A DNA stretch of 64,000 bases from Zygnema cylindricum (Eukaryota > Streptophyta > Zygnematophyceae > Zygnematales > Zygnemataceae): positions 36,842-100,841 of the forward strand of contig JBBHKE010002254.1 of NCBI GenBank assembly GCA_037447655.1, written 5' to 3'. The notes beneath the pieces were generated by a model that was given only the letters and a program-made list of their open reading frames with translations, did no database searches and had not been told where the DNA came from. Shown here piece by piece: positions 12,201 to 23,740 of this stretch. Each line of letters starts with the position of its first letter. Positions within the stretch are counted from its first letter, which is position 1. A program made the position numbers and the translations under genes.

Positions 12201-13193
12201 TTTAAGGTATTTAGGGTATTTAGGGTATTTAGGATATTTAAGGTCTTTAGGATATTTAGGATGTATTGGGTATTTAGGGTAATTAGGGCATTTAGGTTAT
12301 TCAGGGTATTTAGGGTATTTAGTGTATTAGGTTATTTAGGGTATTTGAGGTCTTTAGGATATTTAGGATGTATTGGGTATTTAGGTTATTTATGGTATTT
12401 AGGGTATTAGGGTGTTTATGATATTTAGGGTATTTAGGGTATTTAGGATATTTAGGGTATTTAAGGTCTTTAGGATATTTAGGATGTATTGGGTATTTAG
12501 GGTATTTAGGGTATTTAGGGAATTTAAGGTATTTAGGGTATTTAGGGTATTTAGGATATTTTTGGTATTTAGGGTATTTAGGGTATTTAGGATATTTATG
12601 GTATTTAAGGTCTTTAAGATATTTAGGATGTATTGGGTGTATAGGGTATTTAGGGTATTTAGGGTATATAGGGTATTAGGGTATTAGGGTATTTAGGGTA
12701 TTTCGGATGTATTGGGTATTTAGGGTATTTTGGGTATTTAAGGTCTTTAGGATATTTAGGATGTATTGGGTATTTAGGGTATTTAGGATATTTAGGGTAT
12801 TTAGGGTATTTAGGGTATATAGGGTATTTAAGGTATTTTAGGTCTTTAGGATATTTAGGATGTGTAGGGTATTTAGGGTAATAGGGTATTTAGGGTATTT
12901 GGGGTATTTAGGGTATTTTGGGTATTTAGTGGATTTAGGGTATTTAGGGCATTTAGGTTATTTAGGGTATTAAGGGTATTTAGGTTATTTAGGGTATTAA
13001 GGGTATTTAGGGCATTTAAGTTATTTATGGTATTAAGGGTATTTAGGGTATTTAGGGTATTTCGGGTATTTAGGGTATATAGGGTATCAGGGGTATTTAT
13101 GGGATTTAGGGTATTTATGGTGTATATTGGGTATTTATTGTTGTTTTTGTTATTTAGGGTATTTAGGGTAAATAGGGGATTTAGGGTATTTAG
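9213..13193 (+). repeat. Telomere-like 9-mer satellite (TATTTAGGG)n, left block
   Basis: Nearly 4 kb is built from TATTTAGGG and close variants (TATTTAAGG, TATTTAGGA, TATTAGGG). Each unit contains TTTAGGG plus TA, always with the G-rich strand on plus. A module ending in GGATATTTAGGATGTATTGG returns every 150-300 bases. Blocks repeat on a larger scale: 10384-10730 recurs at 12412-12760, a 2028-bp period, and 10250-10400 recurs near 10820-10970. The many FRVFRVF and GYLGYL reading frames here come from the 9-base period and are not genes. Confidence 0.9.
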
Positions 13194-13993
13194 TAGTGTT
13201 GGGTATCGAGGACCATTTACCGATATTGGATATATATCGAATTTCAGGTACCCGATAATCGATATATCGCTTCGATATATCGAAAAGCTATATATCGCAA
13301 TACATCGCCGATTTATCGCATCCTCGATATATCGAGGCTTTTTAAAAAATAAAATAATAGCTATTTTTGCTACTGCTGCTAGTACTAATGCTACTGTAGC
13401 TGGTAGTAAATATCCAGAAGCATTTCAGTGTCATTATCCTCTTCACCTCCCATGCTACCTCCCATCCCTTGGGATTCCATGGAGAAAACTAAAAGTGTAA
13501 CCTTTCTATAATATTAGTTGTTGGGAATGGATAAGCCCTAATGGCTACCAATCTGCAGATTGGTAGATGCCTGCAAAAATGCCTGCAGATTGGTAGGTAT
13601 TCCTGCTTGAAAGCATGATAAGAACAGTCTGCAATTTTTTTTTCAGATTATTATTTGGCTTAATTAGTGTGACCTTTTCGTATGTGAAATCTCTACGTAC
13701 TAAATAATTAATAATATGAATAATTATTCTTTTTTTGTCGGTTAAATTTTGCGGCGTCTACCTTTAAGTCACGGAACAAAAATCACGTCGTACGTGGCGT
13801 ATCAAACAATTTGGTTTCATCTCTAAAATAACATATTATATAAAATATTAAATTTTAAAAATTCTATATATCGCGATAATTTTTGTTGGTCTCGGTACGA
13901 TATATCGAGAAGTTTGCTCAATCGATATTTGATATATTGAATATCAAAATTATCGCGATATGAAATTACCCGATACCCAACACTAGTATTTAG
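13186..13993. mobile_element. hAT-like nonautonomous element with 8-bp target duplication
   Basis: The element runs 13194-13985 (792 bp). Its ends are a perfect inverted repeat: TAGTGTTGGGTATCG at left and CGATACCCAACACTA at right. It is flanked by GTATTTAG at 13186-13193 and 13986-13993, an 8-bp direct repeat as hAT elements make. Because the host is a 9-base repeat, such a match is less surprising, but the array phase restarts exactly as a duplication predicts. The subterminal parts are crowded with CGATATATCG palindromes. A minus-strand fragment near 13390-13490 (MESQGMGGSMGGEEDNDTEM) may be a transposase tail; this is weak. Confidence 0.8.
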
Positions 13994-15260
13994 GGTAGCA
14001 AGGGTATTAAAGGTATTTAGGGTATTTAAGGTATTTTGGATATTTATGGTGTATTTTGGGTATTTGTGATATTTAGGGTATTAAGGGTATTAGGGGTATT
14101 CAAGGGTTTAAGGGTATTTAGGGGATTTAGGGTATTTAGGGTATTTAGGGTATTTAAGGTATTTAGGGGATTTAGGGTATTTTGGGTATTTAGGGTATTT
14201 AGGGTATTTAGGGTATTAATGGTAAATAGGGGATTAACGGTATTTAGGCTATTTAGGGTATGAAGGGTATTCAAGGGTTTAAAGGTATTTAGGGGATTTA
14301 GGGTATTTAGGGTGTTTAGGGTTTTTAGGGCATTAAGGGTATTTACGGTTTTTAAGGTATTTAGGGTGTATAGGGTATCAAGGGTATTTAGGGTGTATAG
14401 GGTATCAAGGGTATTTAGGGGATTTAGCGTATTTATGTTGTATTTTGGGAATTTAGTGTTTTTTTTATTTAAGGTATTTAGGGTATTAATGGTAAATAGG
14501 GGATTTAGGGTATTTAGGGTATTTAGGGTATTTTGTGTATTTTGGATAGTTATGGTGTATTTTGGGTATTTGTGATATTTAGGGTATTAAGGGTATTTAG
14601 GGTATTCAGGGGTTCAAGGCTATTTAGGGTATTTAGGGTATTAAGGGTAATAAAGGTTTTAGGGGTTTAAGGGTATTTAGGGGATTTAGGGTATTTAGGG
14701 TATTTAGGGTATATAAGGTATTTAGGGGATTTAGGGTATTTTGGGTATTTAGGGTATTTAGGGTATCAATTGTAAATAGGGGATTTACGGTATTTAGGCT
14801 ATTTAGGGTATTAATGATATTCAAGGGTTTAAGGGTATTTAGGGGATTTAGGGTATTTAGGGTGTTAAGGGTGTTTAGGGCATTAAGGGTATTTAGGGTA
14901 TTTAGGGTATTTAGGGTATTTAGGGTATATTGGGTATTTAGGGTATTTAGGGTATTTATGGTGTATTTTGGGTATTTAGGGTATTTAGGGTATTTAGGGT
15001 GTATAGGGAATTTAGGGTATTTAGGGTTTTTAGGGTATTCAAGGGCATTTAAGGGATTTAGGTTATTTAGGGTATTTAGGGTATTCAAGGGCATTTAGGG
15101 AATTTAGGGCAATTACGGCATTTAGGGCATTTAGGGCATTTAGGGTATTTAGGGCATTTAGGCCATTTAGAGCATTTAAGGTATTTAGGGTATTTAGGGT
15201 ATTTAGGGTATTAGGGTATTTAGGGTATTTGGAGTATTTAGGGTATTTAGGGCATTTAGG
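13994..15260 (+). repeat. Telomere-like 9-mer satellite, right block
   Basis: The array continues after the inserted element with a different variant mix: more GGGGATTTAGGG, GGTATTCAAGGG, GGTAAATAGGGG and, at the far end, TTTAGGGCA. A segment with AAATAGGGGAT and TTCAAGGGTTTAAGGG recurs at about 14070-14300, 14490-14660 and 14770-14860. The G-rich strand is still on plus. The change in variants suggests this block evolved separately from the left block. Confidence 0.85.
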
Positions 15261-15544
15261 ATACATCACATCTATTTCACACCTATACATCACACCTAAC
15301 TATTTAGGATTGTAGGATACATCACACTAAAAGAACATCCCAAACGGATTTTTTTCTCGCTAGAGGTCGATAAGTGAAAGTAATTAAGTCATTATCTAGT
15401 CACTCTTTGAACAACCAAAATTCAAATATAATGATAGAAATGAAAAAACAAACTAAAGTTTATATTAGTGCCAAAAATAATTATACTGGAACATAAAAAT
15501 GATAACAATAAAGTAATTATAAAACTGTAATATTAATAACAATA
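15261..15544. other. Spacer between satellite and Helentron
   Basis: AT-rich sequence without a convincing gene. ATACATCACA recurs at 15270-15330, which may be the last trace of the array. The 5' end of the Helentron must lie in here, but no diagnostic terminal motif could be fixed. Confidence 0.4.
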
Positions 15545-16355
15545 ATGATTCAAGGTTTTTTGAAGATATGGATTCTGTTTGTAATTTTTAAGTTTTTTGT
15601 TTTTTTTATTTTAAGCATAAGGTTAATGCCATTTTTCGCTCAAATGCCTACTATAATGTTAATTCTAATGCTCATTTTTTTTGTCGTTGGCAATGTTGAT
15701 ATTAACACTAATGTTAGTGCTAGTGCAAATGCCCCTATTATTGCGAATGCCAATTTAAAGTTAAAACATTGTTTCGTAAAAAAATTGAAGGTCCTTTTTT
15801 TGAATCTTGTTGTTGTAGTCATTTTTTTTTTGTGGTTACGTTGCAAACTTTTTACACAGAGACTTTGAAACTCTTCCTAATGAATCAAAAGGTCATATTC
15901 AATTTGATAAATTGGTGGTTAATGATCATTTTATTTGTGATGTGTGTAAAAAATCATTTAAAAGTAATAAAATTCCATTATTTTCTGCTGCTAATGGAAT
16001 GAAGTTTTCAAATCAAAACGATTGTCTAAAATATTTGAGTAATGTAGAGGAACGATTAATTGCTCCTCTTATTCTTTTTATGGTAATTAAAGATTTAAAG
16101 ATTTGTCATAGTCAATTTGGGATTGTTGGTGAGATTGTTAATGTTCCAATGGAAGTTTCAAAGACTTTGGTAAGTCCTAAGATTCGTAATTCACTACAAA
16201 CAATTATGTTACGTTTTAATAAGCGAATGTTATCTCGTAGTTCTATGTGGAGTGAAACCATTATTCCACATAAATTTTTTATTGCGCTTGAGTATTTCTA
16301 TAAAAATGGGTATTTAAATAAAAAATATGGTATAACAATGAGTGAGGATATATGA
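15545..16355 (+). pseudogene. Helentron N-terminal region (DUF6570-like), broken
   Basis: After an Asn/Ala-rich stretch (about 15620-15770) the text reads FRKKIEGPFFESCCC, then with a frame change FICDVCKKSFKSNKIPLFSA, then YLSNVEERLIAPLILFMVIK and VGEIVNVPMEV. This succession (a Cys-pair module, then an E-LIAP-F block, then the VNVP block) is characteristic of the N-terminal part of Helitron/Helentron Rep-Hel proteins. The last 147 codons (15912-16355) are open and end at TGA. At least two frameshifts and several stops precede them. Cys-pair modules in this region are thought to bind DNA. It lies upstream of and in line with the Rep domain at 17000. Confidence 0.7.
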
Positions 16356-16966
16356 ATTTTGTACGCAATTGTCGTAATGAGTTCGATTTAGTCGATGATC
16401 AAAAATATTGTGAAAATAACGATGACTCATTTGAAGATATTATAGTGGATAATGAGGAGGATAAAAGAAATGTTGTGGAAGATAAAGATGCTAATCATAA
16501 TATAAACAATATGCCAAATGTAGGTGTTACAAATACTTTAGTTGAATGGGATGAGGATTTTTTTTCCCCAAATACTATAATAGAAGTAGCACCTTGCGAA
16601 GGTCAAACACCAAAAAGTATTTTTCAAGATACCTATTTAGAAGAGCTAAGTTATCCAACTATTTTTTGTGGAGAAGCTAGAATATCATTGAACGATAGAC
16701 TACGAAAAAATACTACAAATAGAGATGTATGCAAGTGGGAACTACGTAATATTGATAGTCGTGTAGCTTGTCATATTTCAAATATTTTTTTAAAACTTCG
16801 TAGGTATCAACTCGGTCAAATTCGTAATGTTATACACAAAAAATTAAGAAAGAGCTCTATTAAACATTTAAATGAAAATAAAATCAATGTTGCTCATTTT
16901 CTTAATGAAGAAAAAATGTTAGGATTTTTTTTAAATGATTTTTTATATCAAAAATTTAATTAAATT
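16352..16966 (+). pseudogene. Helentron region between N-domain and Rep
   Basis: An open 203-codon frame overlapping the previous one by four bases. It has an acidic start (DDSFEDIIVDNEEDKRN), then VAPCEGQTPKSIFQDTYLEE and LSYPTIFCGEAR. This corresponds to the A-EG--P-S---D---EEL-FP-IF-G block that precedes the Rep domain in Helitron proteins. A later segment (HISNIFLKLRRYQLGQIRNV) also fits. The frame ends at TAA by a frameshift near 16965; the Rep reading resumes at once in another frame with RGTPQYW. Confidence 0.7.
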
Positions 16967-17970
16967 AGGGGAACACCTCAATATTGGACAGCAACTAAAC
17001 GTGATATTTTTTCAATGTTTAGACAACTTGGTCGACCTACTTTCTTTATGTCATTCTCTATGGCAGATACAAAATGGTATGAATTACATCAAATTTTGTC
17101 AAAAACTATTGATGATAAAATAATCTCTTCACAAGAGGCTAAAAATTTAAGTTTTAATGAAATATGTGGGTCAGTTCGTTTAGATCTTGTAACTTGTTCT
17201 CGTTATTATCAGTATAGAATTCAATTATTTTTTAATTTGGTTCTTAAAAACTGTTCTGAAATTATAGGGGGTCTAACTGGTTGGTTTACTGTCGATGAGT
17301 TCCAAAATCGAGGATCTCCTCATACACATTTAATTTGTTATGTTAATACATTTCAAAATTTATTTTACTCAATACGTGTTTTAGATAAAGCTAAAATTGT
17401 TGCTTTTATTGATTTATATATTAGTTATTCAAAAGATGGTGTTAATGAGTCTTTAATAAGTGTCCAAATCCATAAACATCGAAAATATTATTGTTTGAGA
17501 AAAAATAAAACAAATTATCAGCGTCGTTTTGGTTACCCTATTTCTCCAATGTCTAGAACAAAAATCTTAGATCCTATACAAGTGTATGATATTATTGATG
17601 TAGGTAAAGCAAAAGAGATATGGAAAAAATCCATGATTAGTTAGAGACTTTTGGTGTTACTTTTTATTGTCAAATGTCTTTTGACAATATGTTAATTAAA
17701 TTTAATTCAAATGAGAATGAGTATTTGGATGTTATTTGTTGTACTAAACATAAAACTACTATACTTATCAAACGTAATCCTGATGAATGCAAAATAAATG
17801 CTTATAATATTAAAGCTTTATCATTATGGCAAGCTAATATGGATATACAATTTTGTTTAGACCACTTTGCGTGCGCTAAGTATGTTGTTAGTTATATGAC
17901 GAAAGGACAACGAGGGATGAGTAACATAATGGAAAAACCTTGGGAATCTAAATATAAAAGAATAATTTAA
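16967..17970 (+). pseudogene. Helentron HUH Rep nuclease domain, frameshifted
   Basis: Rep nicks and joins DNA ends during rolling-circle transposition. Visible motifs are RQLGRPTFFMSFSMAD (17018-17065); the HUH metal site in EFQNRGSPHTHLI, with His-Thr-His at 17331-17339; and KRNPDECKINAYN with WQANMDIQ (17770-17850). The two-tyrosine motif YVVSY follows at 17881-17895, with Lys three residues later. All catalytic residues (two His, two Tyr) are present. A frameshift near 17640-17670 separates HUH from the tyrosines, and others lie at 16965 and 17955, so no full protein can be made. Length and order match Helitron_like_N. Confidence 0.85.
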
Positions 17971-19027
17971 ACTAATTGGCAATAGTTTTATTTCTGCACA
18001 TGAAGTGCCAGCACAAGAGGCGTGTTACATTTTGTTAGGGTTACCGTTAAGAAATAGTTCAAAAGGTATTGTTTACATTAATACAAATAAACTTGAAGAT
18101 AGGGTGTGTTTGATAAAATCGTTTTCTGAATTACAACAAATGGATAAAGATGATACTAATGTTGCTAAACCAAATGCTTTGTTAGAACGATATGTGCTAC
18201 TTCCAAATTGTTTAGAAGATGTTTGTTTAGTCCGTTTTGTTGCTTTGTATGTTGAAATTTTTTCGACTAATTTGATAAAAAAATATGATGCTGAAGATAT
18301 TGTTGATGAACTTGTCGAGGATAAAATTATAGAATATGTGAATGATAATTCTTTTGGTCCTGATTTGTCTAAAGGGAAAAAATATTATAAATTAAAAAAA
18401 AAACCATATATAGTGCGATATTATAAACGTTTTAATAAAGATGCAGAAGATGATTTTAAACGATGTGAACTTACGTTGTATGTACCATGGCGTGATGAAA
18501 ACACAATGCTTGATCGAAACTTTGTTGAACTTATGCATGAATTGTATTTGGATGACATAGAGACCATTAAGTTTGCATTTGAGGCTAAAAAAGGTGATTG
18601 GAGTAATTTAGAACAAGAAGTTTTAAGTGATCTTAAAGTTGACAAAAGAGATGATGAAGTACTGAATGATAATCAAGTCAATGAAGAAAATTTGCGTGAT
18701 AAATTTGATATTGGTTTGCACCTTGGAATAAATCCATCTGTTTCAATTCCTCGGATTGTTACTAACAATAAAATGCGTTCTGATAATGAATTTAAAAGAA
18801 TGGCTTGCTCATTGAATACTAAGCAAAGACTATTTTGTTATCATGTTATACGAAAAATTCTGAAATCTTGTGAACCATTACGTGTGTTTTTAACTAGTGG
18901 AGCTGGTGTTGGTAAATCGTTATTGTTGAACACACTATATGAGGCTATTGTAAGAATTTTTATAAATAAAAATAATGAAGATTTTGATAAGCCTTCAGTA
19001 TTACAAATAGCCCTCACAAGAGTATGA
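17971..19027 (+). pseudogene. Helentron inter-domain region and helicase start, copy 1
   Basis: The frame reads IGNSFISAHEVPAQEACYIL, LGLPLRNSSKG and VYINTN, the conserved block between Rep and helicase in Helitrons. YVPWRDENTMLDRN follows, then a PIF1-type helicase with Walker A GAGVGKS at 18899-18919. The frame stops at 19027. The cause is visible: an 85-bp tandem duplication (18941-19025 and 19026-19110) shifts the reading right after IALTR. The enzyme would have unwound DNA 5' to 3' during transposition. AT-rich codon use matches the other Helentron pieces. Confidence 0.85.
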
Positions 19028-19530
19028 GGCTATTGTAAGAATTTTTATAAATAAAAGTAATGAAGATTTTGATAAGCCTTCAGTATTACGAATAGCCCTC
19101 ACAAGAGCAGTTGTTTTTCAAATTAATAGTAACACTTGTCATAGTGGTTTATATATTCTACCCAAAAAATAAATGTCTACATCAAGTTTAACTTTTGATA
19201 AACTAAACACATTTATTTTTAAATTAGGGAGTATTAAAGTGGTTATGATTGATGAAGTTTCTATGGTTGGTTATAAAATGTTCCATTTAATTGATTTCGT
19301 TTGAGGGAACTAACGGGTAAAAAAACTATTATTTTTGGGGGTTTGCATTTTATTTCTTGTGCTGATCTTTTTCAATTAATAACTGTTGGTGATAGTTTTA
19401 TTTTTGAAAAACCTCGTGTTCTGTAACCAGGTTTAAGTACGAATTTATAGAAATCAAATTTTGAAATGTTTGAATTAACAGAAATTATGAGGCAAAAAGA
19501 TGAGATTTTTTTTGAAGAATTGGGAAATAG
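19028..19530 (+). pseudogene. Helicase copy 1, middle part, cut at the palindrome edge
   Basis: Helicase motifs continue through stops and frame changes: the VVFQINSNTCHSG block, Walker B VVMIDEVSMVG at 19236-19270, DLFQL at 19360, and FELTEIMRQKDE at 19467-19500. This is the PIF1 order. The match ends abruptly at 19530, where the polypurine tract starts. The same segment is present again at 21362-22080, where it continues into the rest of the helicase. Confidence 0.8.
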
Positions 19531-20102
19531 ATTAAGAGGGAGAGGGACATTGGGAGAGGGAAATTGAGCGAGGGGGAAAAAAAGAGAGGGAGAGCGGGAG
19601 AGAGGGAAAAAAATAGAGTGAAAGAGAGATGCGAGGGAGGGAGAAAGAGAGATAGTGAGATTTATAGAGGTACAAAAGTGAGGGAGAGCAGGAAAGAGGG
19701 AAAAAAATTGAGTGAGAGAAAAATGAGAGAAACCTAGAGCGAGAGAGTGCGAGATGTGAGAGAGTGATGGAGAGAGATTGAGGAGAGAGCGAGAGAGAGG
19801 AGAGAACCAGAGAGAGTATAGAAAATGTGAGAGAGAGGGACAAAGGGAGAGGGAGGGAGAGAGTGATAAAAGGAAGGAGGGCAAAAGATAGTGGGAGAGA
19901 GAGGGAGGGAGGGAGATAGAGAGAGAAGGGGACAAGGAGGGAGGGGTAGGTGTAGAGGTGGAGGGAGAGTGGAAGAGGGAGAGAGCGAGGGAGAGAGGAA
20001 AAGGTAGGGAGAGGGAGAGGGAGAGGGAGAGGGAAAGGCAATGGCGAGGAGAGGGCGAGGAAAAAGAGAGGGGAGGAGGTAAGCAAGGAGAAAAAAAAAC
20101 AT
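19531..20102. repeat. Polypurine tract, left arm
   Basis: About 570 bases of GGGAGA, GAGA and GGGAAA repeats with almost no pyrimidines on plus. The reverse complement is 35117-35689. The long Ser/Leu/Pro reading frames on the minus strand are artefacts of the CTCCCT repeat. Confidence 0.9.
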
Positions 20103-21361
20103 AAGAGATGAAATTATACTTTAAATACAACTTTTAGTGTAAAACAAATTGTACGAAATGTGTAGCAATCGTAGTATAGGTCGACCAATTAATTTGAACG
20201 AAGCGTATCGTTTAGTACATTATTAAAAAAAAGATAGTGGTCATTGTACACAGCAAAAAGACGAATATTTACGTTTAGGCTGGGGCGACTGAAGGTGCAC
20301 CAAAGTGGAAAAATTGTAAATAAAAAACGTGTTGGTTCATTCGTTCAACCAATCATCAACATGTAATTAAATATTCATGCATTGACGTTAAACCACGTCA
20401 TACATTTTTAGTTGCTTCATTTTATTTTTAATGCGAAAAAGGAAAATTTTGTTTTTTTATCAATTCTTACATGCGTCAATGGTGAGATGTGGAGTAAAAT
20501 AAAATAATAGTCGCGGGCGACCTGGTGCTTTGCCCTTTGGTTGCCAAGGGCTTTTCGTTTTTGTAGAGTACCATGTATAATGCGATAGTTTTGTACATAT
20601 TATGTACGAACATCTTACGTGACGCCTTCACTGAAATTATGGTTCTACACGGTACTGTATGAATTTAGAGAACACGACAATGTGGCATGGTGTGACTCGA
20701 TAGCACTAGCCGCTCCGACAGTTGCGTTTGGGAATCCAAACTTCAAGCCAAAATGAAAAGTACGATAGTGTACGTAATAGGGCCAACATTGGTATCACGA
20801 CAATTTGGCGTGACGTCTATTTTATCAGGCCGTTACATACCCACGTGTTATGAAAGAATAAATCATTGTCGGCGAGATTCGTGTGACGAATTGTAACTCG
20901 ATTACACGCGTCGACGCCTGGTTGACTTTTTGACGCACCATATACTTCATAATCTAAAACGATTACCGAAAAAATACGGATGTTTACACTTGTCGCGATT
21001 TGTTGAATTTTGTCGTTTTCATAAAATATATTTATTCGATGTTAACTTTTGTTGCGTGTTTCGATTTAGGCTGTCGTTTTATGTCTTCGTGTCCGCATTG
21101 ACAGCGTTGTATGCGGTCTCGAAAGAATACGTTAATTTTCGTTTGTGTCGTCGCTTTCGTCGTTGCTGTCGTAGTCGCCTGTTCTCGTCGTCGTCGCAGG
21201 AGTATTGATTAACTTACTTGGTACGGTTAACTCGCATCGATGGCATCCTAGTACCTGTCATGGCCACCTTGACATCGTTGGCCATAGGTCAACTGTCGCG
21301 GTCACTTTGTTGTCGTCGCTGTACTGTAGTGTAATTGTCGCTCTTTGAATGAATCGTTGTT
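20103..21361 (+). repeat. 1.25-kb noncoding unit, copy 1 (left arm)
   Basis: Moderately GC-rich sequence with many CGT/ACG words, unlike its AT-rich neighbours. Landmarks are GCGACCTGGTGCTTTGCCC (about 20518-20536), GTACCATGTATAATGCGATA, TTACACTTGTCGCGATTTG (about 20985) and TGTACTGTAGTGTA (about 21320). It occurs inverted at 33862-35116 and, with a 370-bp internal deletion, at 36358-36840 on plus. The small frame at 20930-21208 is Arg/Cys/Val-rich and not conserved, so I call no gene. It could be the noncoding end of a transposon. Confidence 0.7.
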
Positions 21362-23180
21362 TCAATGCTAAGTAAAGACTTTTTTTTATCATGTTATACG
21401 AAAAATTCAGACTTCTTGTGAACCCTTTCGTGTGTTTTTCTTTGGTGGAGCTGGTGTTGGTAAATCATTATTGTTGAACACACTGTATGAGGCTATTTTA
21501 AGAATTTTTATAAATAAAAGTAATGAAGATTTTGATAAGCCTTCAGTATTACAAATAGCCCTCACAAGAGTATGAGGCTATTGTAAGAATTTTTATAAAT
21601 AAAAGTAATGAAGATTTTGATAAGCCTTCAGTATTACGAATAGCCCTCACAAGAGCAGTTGTTTTTCAAATTAATAGTAACACTTGTCATAGTGGTTTAT
21701 ATATTCTACCCAAAAAATAAATGTCTACATCAAGTTTAACTTTTGATAAACTAAACACATTTATTTTTAAATTAGGGAGTATTAAAGTGGTTATGATTGA
21801 TGAAGTTTCTATGGTTGGTTATAAAATGTTCCATTTAATTGATTTCGTTTGAGGGAACTAACGGGTAAAAAAACTATTATTTTTGGGGGTTTGCATTTTA
21901 TTTCTTGTGCTGATCTTTTTCAATTAATAACTGTTGGTGATAGTTTTATTTTTGAAAAACCTCGTGTTCTGTAACCAGGTTTAAGTACGAATTTATAGAA
22001 ATCAAATTTTGAAATGTTTGAATTAACAGAAATTATGAGGCAAAAAGATGAGATTTTTTTTGAAGAATTGGGAAATAGACTAAAGGGAAGTAACCATACT
22101 ATAGAAGATATTAAAGAATTAAAAAAACATATAATATCAAAAAAAAAAAAACATTAAATAGAGATGCCTTATTTATTTCGATTAAATAATTTAGTTGATA
22201 AACATTATGAATTTGTTTATGAATCAATTAAATTTGGTGGATATAGTATCGATGCTATTGATAAAACTAAAAAAAAAGAGGGAACTAAGGCTTTAACAGT
22301 TTTATCTGAGGCATTTTACAAAAAAACAAGAAAAAAAAGAAGCAACTATTAAAAAAACAGTTGAGATTGAAAATAGGCATGAAAGTGGAAGTTTGTTTAA
22401 ACATTGATGTTAATGATGGGCTTGCAAACAGTGTTGTGTTTATTTCGATTAAATAATTTAGTTGATAAACATAATGAATTTGTTTATAAATCAATTAAAT
22501 CGCATGGGTACATAATTGATGCTATTGATAAAACTAAAATAAGAGATGGAACTGAGGCTTTAACAATTTTATTTGAGGCATTTTATAAAAATAAATAAAA
22601 AAATTAAGCAACAATTAAAAAAACAGTTGAGATTGAAAATACATGAAAGTGGAAGTTTGATTAACTATTGATGTTAATGATGAGCTTGCAAACAGTGTTG
22701 ATGGGGAACTTTGTCATTTCACAAGAATAGATAATGATGTTTCAACGATTTGGGTTAATTTTGAAAATGATTGAATTGGTTATAAAACTCGTGATTTGGT
22801 AAAAAATCCTAATTTCAAAGAATTTATTTCTAAAGGATGGACTCCTATTACTCAAGTTACTAAATTATTTAATATTTCAGGAAAAGTTATTGAAATTAAA
22901 AAAAAGACAATTTCCGTTACGCCCCAATACAGCTATAACAGTTTATAGATCCCAAGGTCGAACATTACTTGAAAGTGTTGTTAATTTGGATGGGCACAAA
23001 CATGATAGTGTTCATTACGTAAGATTAAGTTGTTTTCTTAGTTGGATTAATTTGTTTATTGATAATTTAAATGAAAATCATATAAATGTATCTTATGATG
23101 TAAAAAAAGAAATGTTAAGGTTACGTTGTAGTAAACAATTCGTTATAGATCCATTACCTTTCCAAAAAAAAAATTAATAA
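21362..23180 (+). pseudogene. Helentron helicase, copy 2 (left arm), broken
   Basis: The segment restarts inside the helicase N-part, with Walker A GAGVGKS at 21447-21467, the same 85-bp duplication as copy 1, Walker B near 21795 and the MRQKDE block near 22035. It then continues further than copy 1: RLNNLVDKHYEFVYESIK (22180), an MKVEVCLNIDVNDGLAN block (22378-22430) and motif VI AITVYRSQGRTL (22928-22965), with HYVRLS at 23015. These are PIF1 helicase C-terminal signatures. Several stops and frame changes are present. A 267-bp tandem duplication (22174 and 22441 start the same words) is absent from the right arm. Confidence 0.8.
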
Positions 23181-23477
23181 TGTTCAAATTATGTATCAAA
23201 ATGTAAAATCCTTAAATAAAAATGTACAAGAAATTAAATCTTCTGTAAATTTTTCACAATGTGACAATGTGATTTATTGATCTTTGTAAAAACTTGGTTG
23301 ATGACAGATGTTGATGCTCATTGTTTTGAAGATTTAGGCTATGAATTTCACACGATTAATGCCCCCCTTACTATCTTACTATTAAGATCTCATCAAAGAA
23401 TTATCATTTATTTTAAAAAACTAGTTGAAATTATAGATGAGATTTCTTCTAATTCTTTGCAATGGGTTTTTTTTTAA
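23181..23477 (+). pseudogene. APE-like endonuclease fragment, left arm
   Basis: The text reads QNVKSLNKNVQEIKS, then FVKTWLMTDVDAHCFEDLGY. The right arm gives a cleaner version (32306-32028) with DLLIFVETWLMTD. This is the start of an exonuclease-endonuclease-phosphatase fold: an N-V-SL motif followed by the catalytic-Glu strand FVETWL. Helentrons are known to carry such a domain, thought to come from a non-LTR retrotransposon, behind the helicase. In the left arm the position matching Glu is Lys (FVKTW), so the metal-binding residue is lost. Only the first 90 residues are recognisable. Confidence 0.65.
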
Positions 23478-23740
23478 TGTTGTGTAGGAGATAAAGATCA
23501 ATCATTATATATTGATCTCCAATTTCATTCAAATTACCTAAATTATTGCAAAAAATGCTTAGATGATTAAATCTATTCCTTAAAAAAAAACATTTTTGCG
23601 GAATTTCAAATGCAACAAAAAAATTGATAGCAAAAAAAAATATATCAAAGTAAGAAGTATTCTTTAAATATGAGATCGGGTTTTTTTTGTGTTTTTACTA
23701 ATTGTTGTTGTTTTTTTTTGCAAATAATAAAAGTAAAAGA
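23478..23740. other. AT-rich gap between endonuclease and RPA-like gene, left arm
   Basis: Poly-A/T-rich sequence with long T runs; no reading frame or motif that I can support. The matching right-arm stretch is 31500-32027. Confidence 0.5.

Noticed and set aside
9402-12687. Many FRVFRVF and GYLGYLG reading frames of 70-136 codons
   Set aside because: A 9-base repeat without a stop gives open frames automatically; composition is only the repeat translated in different frames.
9213-15260. True chromosome end (telomere)
   Set aside because: The unit is 9 bases with TA inserted, highly variable, and the array is internal with coding remnants on both sides.
15640-15846. Minus-strand frame of 68 codons opposite the Helentron N-terminal region
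   Set aside because: Antisense to recognised Helentron sequence; no supporting motif.
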